This document shows, piece by piece, positions 58,901 through 64,000 of a stretch of 64,000 nucleotides of DNA; the first letter of the stretch is position 1; each line of letters begins with the position of its first letter. The DNA is from Blasia pusilla (taxonomy: Eukaryota; Marchantiophyta; Marchantiopsida; Blasiales). Position numbers and translations under genes: made by a program. The notes below the pieces were generated by a model. It made no database searches and was not told the DNA's origin. It was given only the letters and a program-made list of their open reading frames with translations. The stretch lies in assembly GCA_050084515.1 (NCBI GenBank), contig CM114271.1, forward strand, positions 21,452,001-21,516,000, given 5' to 3'.

Positions 58901-61654
58901 GAATGTCTCATAGCTATGTGTCGTTTCGCAAGATGAAACGTTTCTAGCAGTAATCAATGGTCATAAACAGAACATTGATCCTAATCTAATCTAGATCGTT
59001 CGTATGGATTGATCCGTGTGATCAATTCTTGGATCAGTACTCTGATGATTTGTTTCGCTGGACTAATTGATTTCCTACAGTCAACTCGTCTTGTTACAGC
59101 GCTGATAACTTCTCCTGCAGGTATTGTTGGTAGACAGGTTCCAACACTGATTGTTCCCGAAGGCATGGAACGTAGTACACTTCTGAGAAGAGAGTATGCA
59201 TGGCATATTGCTGGACCTCTTCAACAGCAAGACGCACAGGAGTGGGCACTTCTGTTTCACAGCTCTGAGAACGGACTCAGCTTCAACACTTTCTTGGGGA
59301 ATGTGACGTGAGTACTCCCTTTCTTCTTTTTTTGTCATGTCAAATTTGTGAAGGAACCCCAACCTTCTCTGCAGAAGAAGATGATAGAATTTAATGGATG
59401 TTGACGATTGGGAAGTGATGAGAATATTTAGGCGGTACAAGGCTGTTCGGTGTGTACTCGTGCGTTTTACGAGATAGTGTATTATTTCAGCATGCACTTT
59501 TTGTTCCGTTCGCATATGAACTCTAATTCTACTATTATTTGATGACCATCTCCTTTTCAAAGTTTATCACAAGTGTGTTTGATCAAAGCAATGTTTCTTA
59601 TATGTCCTCCCTTTCCTACTCGATTATTGTAATCGCCTTGTGTTATGCGATTGCTAACCTAGGATTTAAGTTTTATCTTTATTCCTCACAGGCTTGAGTC
59701 GAATTATTTGACAGATTTGCTGGAGGTTCATCTATCCTAGTGATAAAAGACAAAGAAGGATGTATATATGGTGGTTACGCCAGTCAACCTTGGGAGAAAC
59801 ACAGTGATTTTTACGGTGATATGAAAAGCTTTCTCTTTACACTGCATCCATGCATGTCACTTTACCGGGCCACGGGATCAAACAACAAGATTCAATGGGT
59901 GAGGATACATTAAATGCTTGCCATGTTCTTGATGTTGTTCGCGTAGTACTAAAGTGAGGGTTTTGAAGTAATCTTTTCCTATTATGTTCGTAGTAAGTAT
60001 GTGCATATGTTCTATCATGGAATCATATGATTAATTCAAAAGCCGAATCCTAAGGCAACCAATTATTTGTGATGCATATTTTCAAAGTAGCCATCACCGC
60101 ATGACTCTTTCAAGTAGAGAATCTATCTATCTTATAATCGGCGACCATAAGACAAAGTAGTAGAAAGTTTGCTATTTTGCCCCTTAATTCGTATTTGATG
60201 CAAAGGGAAAATGAATTTGAATGGAAGAGAATTTTGATTTTTAATTAAGATTGATTATTTATTTTATTAATTCATATTATAATGGGTGATCTTATACGCA
60301 TAATAAGACAAAATGATGAGTTAATAAGACAAAATAGCAACAAGTTTGCAATTTTGTCCCTTGATTCACATTCAATGCGAAGGGAAGATGAATTTGAAGG
60401 GAAGAGGAAAATGCTTTTATTAATTTAAATTAATTTTCAATTAATGATTTAATTAATATGTTATTTTGATCGAATGAATAGGGGGAATAGAAGAGTAGTT
60501 ATTATTTAAATTTTATGGAAGGGGGAATTATTTATGGAAGTGGGGTATTATTTAAATTTTAATTAAGGAGTGGAATCATTTAGAAAAGTGAAATGTTACG
60601 ACTCCTTTAATAACAAAGAAAAAATTGTATTTAAATTCTGAAATGAAAATTTTGAAAATTTTTGAAAATTTAACTTTTAAAACTAATCATGTTAAATTTC
60701 ATTTGATATTTCTGGAATGGAAAATGAAATTGAATGGAGGAGAGAAATGATTTCATCAAAATTAATGATTTTGTTAGTAAATGTTATTTAGGTCGGAAGA
60801 GTAAGTATTGTGTGAACTTTTATGCAGGGAGAAAAATTATTTAAGTGAGTTGGGTATAAATTAAATTTGAACTGAGGAGTGGAATTATTTTGAAGAGTAA
60901 TATTTATTTTAAAATTTAAGAATCTAAAAATTATATTTAAATTTTGAAATGAAAAATATCCCTTTATTATTTTAATAATCACTTTCCTGCGCAAGTATGG
61001 GCATGCTAACTAGTAGTTTGTAGTGTAGATAGATGGTGTATGGGTCATTCATTCTGTCCCTCTCCACCAGGCCACATATGACGGAGTGTACTTTTTGCGT
61101 GTTGTAGGCATTTCATCACAAGAGTTTTCCTACATTAAGAATGATGTGGACAGTTTGAGGTCAAAGACTGCCTTGATGAGATGCTGTGGCACATGCTTGG
61201 AAGTCACCTTCAAAATTGTTGCTAAGCGAGATTGCTACACTGTGACTCTACCTGTGGGTACAGAGTAGTGACGAAAGTGTCAGCAAGTTTGTGACTCCCT
61301 CTATGGCTAATGTCCTGAGTTTCTTTGATGGTGCAGTGTGCTGCAGGTTATGTCTCAGAGAGTATACCAAATGGTATAGGTTTTGGGGGCCAAATCCATC
61401 ATTTTGGATTATTTATAGCTGCAAGTTTTGATAAGGGTCACACGCGGCCTTCAGTGACTTTCAACAATCCGGCTCTCTCCACAAACCCACTTATTGAACC
61501 TGAAGTAATTGAGTGTTGGGCAGTAGTGTCTAAAGTGGACAGTGATGGCCAAGGTGGGGCAGAAAAGCTCAAGGGTACCATTCTGGAGAGATTCAAGGAA
61601 GACAGACAAATGCTGAATATGGTTGGCGTAGCAAATGCCAGTGACTCGGTTTGA
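46932..61654 (+). CDS. TLDc-domain protein gene with EF-hand-like N-terminal region; introns packed with transposons
   Basis: Exons in consistent phase: 46932-47034, 52374-52478, 53016-53101, 53504-53748, 59100-59307, 59715-59898 and 61337-61654 (TGA). The first coding exon is not resolved (candidate ATG 46080). The N-terminal part (LALQSRSDGAYVSASAFQ, AYFGIHGALGTRLFNVV, EDLVIAK, LLDLVGDGKVQR) is the EF-hand-like region of plant TLD-domain proteins. The C-terminal TLDc domain is complete: EYAWHIAGPLQ, LLFHSSENGLSFNTFLGNV, GCIYGGYASQPWEKHSDFYG, SIPNGIGFGG, HFGLFIAASFD and EVIECWAVV. TLDc proteins are linked to oxidative-stress resistance and V-ATPase regulation in animals; the plant role is poorly known. 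All exons are intact despite a LINE, a solo LTR, duplications and a copia element in the introns (5.3 kb each for the two filled ones). Whether these introns are spliced correctly is open. Confidence 0.88.
47191..50943 (+). mobile_element. 5'-truncated LINE (APE-type endonuclease plus reverse transcriptase)
   Basis: It starts inside the endonuclease (GNILLVGDFNGK; later VVDYLIGEVH and the ESDHEPLYFDI end). It continues with a complete RT: FRHSHSTLDLRVLIEE, FVDFKKAFDTVPRALL, GVKQGCPLSPTLFGLYIDEL and active site LLLYADDIVLM. It finishes with a C-terminal region and a Cys/His finger CRFCNSGLVDDEHHYLFDC (~50616-50672). Frameshifts lie between 47300 and 47391 and near 49030-49170. The end is AATAAATCTATTCATTCATTT. 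CT-rich tracts flank both ends (47174-47190 and 50944-50958), consistent with insertion into a (CT)n tract and a target duplication. It lies in a TLDc-gene intron in the same orientation. Confidence 0.88.
49720..50404. mobile_element. Solo LTR (685 bp) nested in the LINE
   Basis: The insert begins TGAGAAAATGACTG and ends AATTTCAACA (TG...CA), flanked by direct 5-bp repeats GAAAG (49715-49719 and 50405-50409). Removing it and one GAAAG joins the LINE frame exactly: QRLWES continues as RGNSSHKNGERM and on into the Cys/His finger. A TATATAC box is near 50172. No internal retrotransposon sequence remains, so it is a recombined solo LTR of an unidentified family. Confidence 0.88.
51046..51946. repeat. 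Recent tandem duplication, 555-bp period
   Basis: Segment 51046-51391 recurs at 51601-51946, apparently without differences. Between them lie shorter partial copies of the tail (GCGCGGGGTCTATGGTCGCA and CTACTTAATGAGTACAGTCT units). Each main copy contains an ORF piece (YADIAKLVAPELFNTFSRLD) followed by GTAAGTAATG, a splice-donor-like site. This suggests an exon fragment of unknown origin. It lies in the same TLDc intron as the LINE. Confidence 0.9.
53893..54219 (-). repeat. 3' LTR of the copia element
   Basis: 327 bp, starting TGTGAGAATTGCGG and ending TTTCCTACA on the plus strand. It differs from its partner at about ten positions. Confidence 0.97.
54240..57195 (-). pseudogene. Copia pol: integrase, reverse transcriptase, RNase H
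   Basis: Open for 961 codons from 57125 to the stop near 54240. Domains in order: integrase zinc region WHHRLGHISA...CRACLHG; integrase core with IDDFSRY and LRSDNGGEF; RT with LALYVDDTVIASSS; RNase H ending in SRTESEYIAM and AEMTADIFTK. In the integrase the third catalytic residue, Glu in the usual GVAERKNRTL motif, is Lys (GVSKRKNRTL, codon 56609-56607), a G-to-A change that should abolish integration. The same frame is open upstream of 57125 (NTAATAILPMIADLWHH), so the separate start is an artefact of a frameshift from gag. Confidence 0.95.
57122..58546 (-). CDS. Copia gag, zinc knuckle and protease
   Basis: 474 codons from ATG 58546. The capsid region (UBN2-like: WQLRMRLYLDAEDLVGIVEG, QDELQTLKMKEGDSVTKHV) is followed by a basic Gly/Arg stretch, the CCHC knuckle CFYCNLQGHHIKDC and the protease motif WYLDTGATNHM. 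The frame ends at TGA 57124-57122, overlapping the first ATG of the pol frame (ATGA). A single indel shortly before (around 57140-57180) separates it from pol. Copia elements normally use one continuous Gag-Pol frame, so this is damage rather than design. Confidence 0.93.
   Translation of the reverse strand: MVNSNMFLKIDHIPKFDGTYFYIWQLRMRLYLDAEDLVGIVEGTTPKPAAATPPATGAGSVHEWEILNRIALSFIANRLDNSQVHHISSTTTAAEAWTKFDSLYQAQDAVTKMYLQDELQTLKMKEGDSVTKHVHQFRTSIDQLHAAGSVTTDENQYLVLMRSMPNSYPNLLTSLRGQSNFTLQSVITFLPREEKMMKTQTAEPSGAFFVGRGSAPFQSKSKFGNSRQGGSFRGYGRGKAPQKGFGPFKSGFVPASMTIPHGESPNHQADWQASSSNQQNTYKKMKCFYCNLQGHHIKDCRKRLADQQMQSRLSAPKANFTSHLFFTVAYSTSASDIQDNTWYLDTGATNHMAFSSDYFSNYTPYEKSSYVFLGDNSSLEIKGSGHVEILLTNGIRYILRNVLFIPSLKKNLFSVKQLDTSGGSALIHNGKCILRDSTDQIITTCYLINDLYKLGEAFHPPDFLPIQLPLRFFP
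58741..58753 (-). promoter_or_regulatory. Primer binding site, initiator tRNA-Met
   Basis: TGGTATCAGAGCG on the minus strand, immediately inside the 5' LTR. It matches the usual copia primer site for initiator methionine tRNA and starts minus-strand DNA synthesis. Confidence 0.95.
58754..59079 (-). repeat. 5' LTR of the copia element
   Basis: 326 bp, partner of 53893-54219. On the plus strand its end, GACTAATTGATTTCCTACA, supplies a CTAAT branch-point-like motif to the host intron. Confidence 0.97.
59899..61336. other. AT-rich TLDc-gene intron
   Basis: The flanking exons read straight through (NNKIQW then CAAGYVSES), so no exon is needed here. The interval is very AT-rich with imperfect local repeats (GACAAAAT, ATTTTGTCCCTTGATTC type) near 60140-60380. 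An ORF at 61086-61268 is not part of the TLDc product. Confidence 0.7.
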
Positions 61655-63210
61655 GGCATTGTACATTTCTCAGCTATGCATCCTTCTTTGCCCCTTCTGG
61701 GCGGGCTTATAATACTTTCTAGGTCTTCAATTTTCTCTTTTCTATGCCTGTTATTTTTCATACTTAATGTACCCCTCTCCAAGAGCTCACCCAACTGTCA
61801 GCCAGTTCTCTTTGTAAAAGTGAGGGCTCCAAAATCCACACAAGGTATGCAATTCTAAGCCCTGGCTATGTCCAATCAGCAAAGTTTGCCACCAGAAGTA
61901 TAGTGCCAAAACATGACCAATTTTGTCATTGACCTGAGTTGGGCAGTTTGCCAAATGAGGTGGGTAGTGCCACCGTGTTGTTTTATTTTGATGTAAAGTC
62001 ATTAGAAATCTTTCAACCTAAACATATAGAGATGCAGTGAAACAGGAATCGTAGAAAAGGAGCTTCAGGTGAGAAGGTAGTCTTTCGAGAAGCAGAAGTC
62101 GGCACATCAGGACCTCTGAGAGACTTTCAGAGATTGGATTGTGGCTGAAGGATTAGAAAGCATTCTGAAACAGTTCAAATAACTTTTGAGTTCATTGCAC
62201 TAAAGAGAGGATACCAGAATTCTAAATAAAGAAAGCTCTCTTACCAGTAGCAGCAACCACACATTATATTCTAGAAATGCTATCTAAAACAAGTAGGTTG
62301 GAGAAATTGCATGGCAAAGATGGACTCCATCTTACCATAGCCAAATAGTCATGAAATTTTATATCTTTTGAGCTTTAATGATTGGAAAAATTGTTGTTTT
62401 GCGTCTTGAGGGATTATAAAAGTAATCAACAGGCGACCCCTCATTGTAATGTCCCTCCAAAAAAAGCACTAAAATCATCTTTACAACCCCAACTATGCAA
62501 TCCTACTTGCCTTGAACCCAAATGTGGAGTATTTAACACTCATACCACCAATCCAAGTATCCTGAAAGTAGTCTTATAAACCTATAGATACCCTCTCATC
62601 AAAATTTAAGTAGAAGGTTAGACCAACATCTAAGTCATTTCCATTGCAATCTCTCATCATATCAATGGAACTTTTTACCTTTTACTTCAGAGTGTAAGTG
62701 TTTCAGATATCCATTATGGGGGCTAAAGCGAGCTAACAAATGGTTAACAAATGAGTTAACTTATATCTTTTGAAAAAGTAAAAACATTTTAGCCACAATT
62801 CTCCACAATGACAATTGTGGAGAATAGAAGCAATTGTAATTCATAATAGTACATATAGTACTAACTTCTATACATTTATATTGGAAAATCTTACTCAAGT
62901 TAGCAAGAATAAACAATAAGGGTGCCAAAACATACAATTCTATATCATTTGAAATGATCGCATCTAGCATACATTACCATCATCCAAGTAGGGGAAATAT
63001 CCTTGAAATATCTTAGAATTGACTCCAAAAAGACACAAAATAAATTAACCGTTTGCCAATTAACATGACAACCAACAAATTTTATGATATCTCTTTATGA
63101 CCCTCTAAGAGTCATTGAACTTCTCTTGCAACAATGCAAGAGCGTACTTCCTCTTGGAAGATCCCCTCAAGATATCCAACTGCGACATTCAAAATGGAGC
63201 CCATTTCTAT
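61655..63210. other. Downstream of the TLDc gene, no recognised feature
   Basis: It contains the likely TLDc 3' UTR followed by AT-rich unique DNA. No coding signal is seen. Confidence 0.5.
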
Positions 63211-64000
63211 TATCACATCTTAGTATCCGATAGGTAGAGATCTATCGTGGCGAACTAAAAAAGCCAGCGGACTGTTTTTGAGTGTAGCTTTGTCCCGACG
63301 TGTCGAATGAGGTTGAGGATAGGTCTGTTGTGTCAAGAACATCGTTTCTGACAACTTTCCTGTTGGGTTCTTTCACAACCGGATGACTTGTTCAGCAGGT
63401 CACCACCCATGGTAAATTGTGCGCGCAGGTTACCGAGGGGGTTGCTATTTTTAGGTCTCATACCTATATAAGGGAGGAAAATGGCTTTCCCAAGCCATCT
63501 TTCTCATGTTGGGCCGTTGGAGGTTCATTCTTGCTCGGATGTGTGAGTTAGGATTGGTTACTTGCGTCTGGATTCCTTGATAGCACAGGGTGGACGAGGT
63601 TCGATATGTCGATGTAGATTGAGGAGAGGAGTTTTAGGCCGGGTGTGTCATTTTTACTCTTATTTTTACTTTTACATGAGAAAGATACGAGGGGGCAGGG
63701 GGAATTCGTTGTTTGCAGGTAGGCAAGCAAGTTGCCTCGGTTGGGAGCTCTTGGAGGCGCCAATTGGCGTTTGCTTTGTCAATTTTTCGTTCGGAAGGCC
63801 GTGTGCGGAAGCGCTGTTCATGTTTCGTAGATTTCGTTGGTGCATATTGACGAGAACGAGTCTCCGAGTGTAGCACGGAGGATGGCGGCAGGAGTAGTGT
63901 CGTCATATAGCGGCAATGATGAGTGTAAAGGGGAAGGAGAGTTAGATCTTGCAGCTTTTGGGGGGGCTATTTAGTAAAAGAGCAACCAGGTTACAAGAAC
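63211..64000 (+). mobile_element. 5' end of a second, diverged copy of the gypsy family (continues past window)
   Basis: 63211-~63672 matches the LTR at 20192 (roughly 80-85% by eye, with small indels), starting TATCACATC instead of TGTCACATC. The TATA box (~63466) and the stem that follows it are conserved. The palindrome is partly decayed and the stem upstream of the TATA box is lost. Homology continues past the LTR into the leader (TAGGCAAGCAAGTTGCCT, CGGAAGGCCGTG). The coding part lies beyond 64000. Confidence 0.88.

Larger units (their letters stand above)
53893..59079 (-). mobile_element. Ty1/copia retrotransposon inserted in a TLDc-gene intron
   Basis: LTRs 53893-54219 (3') and 58754-59079 (5') are about 97% identical, with TG...CA ends and 5-bp target duplication GTCAA (53888-53892 and 59080-59084). 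The primer binding site TGGTATCAGAGCG (58753-58741, complementary to initiator tRNA-Met) abuts the 5' LTR. The pyrimidine run just inside the other LTR (CTCCCACTCAGGGG) is the polypurine tract on the minus strand. The element is structurally complete but has one frameshift and a mutated integrase residue. It is opposite in orientation to the host gene. Confidence 0.97.

Noticed and set aside
61086-61268. 60-codon ORF in the last TLDc intron as an exon
   Set aside because: The flanking exons are contiguous in the family (NNKIQW then CAAGYV).

Overview
This is a repeat-rich stretch of a nuclear genome from a streptophyte (land plant or charophyte alga). I base this on a PALE CRESS (PAC) homologue, a family known only from the green lineage, a plant-type PQ-loop gene, a plant-type TLDc gene, GT-AG introns, and a full set of plant-type transposable elements (TEs). 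The species cannot be named from sequence alone. DNA-methyltransferase-carrying Ty3/gypsy elements have been reported from a charophyte alga, which makes an early-diverging streptophyte (charophyte or bryophyte) attractive but unproven.

Layout: (1) 1-1979, 3' part of a PQ-loop membrane-protein gene, including a 21-nt micro-exon. (2) 3188-15764, a region bracketed by inverted ~105-bp arms with GGAC/GTCC minisatellites. It holds a broken Mutator-like (MULE) transposase with a SWIM finger on the minus strand, an unrecognised multi-exon gene on the plus strand, and several tandem repeats. (3) 15765-20187, AT-rich DNA with no recognised gene. (4) 20192-29752 (or 29890), a decayed Ty3/gypsy retrotransposon whose pol region carries a cytosine-5 DNA methyltransferase between protease and reverse transcriptase and a PHD finger at the C-terminus. 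A related copy starts at 63211 and runs off the window. (5) 29.9-35.2 kb, AT-rich DNA with a (CT)n microsatellite and a minus-strand CACTA TNP2 relic. (6) 35290-39705, the PAC gene, with one apparent single-base deletion in its last exon. (7) 39.7-46 kb, a copia pol fragment, a 54-codon membrane-protein ORF and a 0.7-kb-arm foldback. (8) About 46.1-61654, a TLDc-domain gene whose introns hold a LINE with a solo LTR nested in it, recent tandem duplications, and a Ty1/copia element inserted 20 nt from a splice acceptor. (9) 61.7-63.2 kb, gene-free.

Host genes here are three unrelated housekeeping-type loci. The PQ-loop protein is probably a vacuolar or lysosomal membrane transporter. PAC acts in plastid RNA and ribosome biogenesis. 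The TLDc protein is of the oxidation-resistance type. The main biological interest is the Ty3/gypsy element: it encodes its own de novo-type C5 methyltransferase plus a chromatin reader, and its broken codons are mostly TAG where CAG would be expected, as deamination of methylated CHG cytosines would produce.
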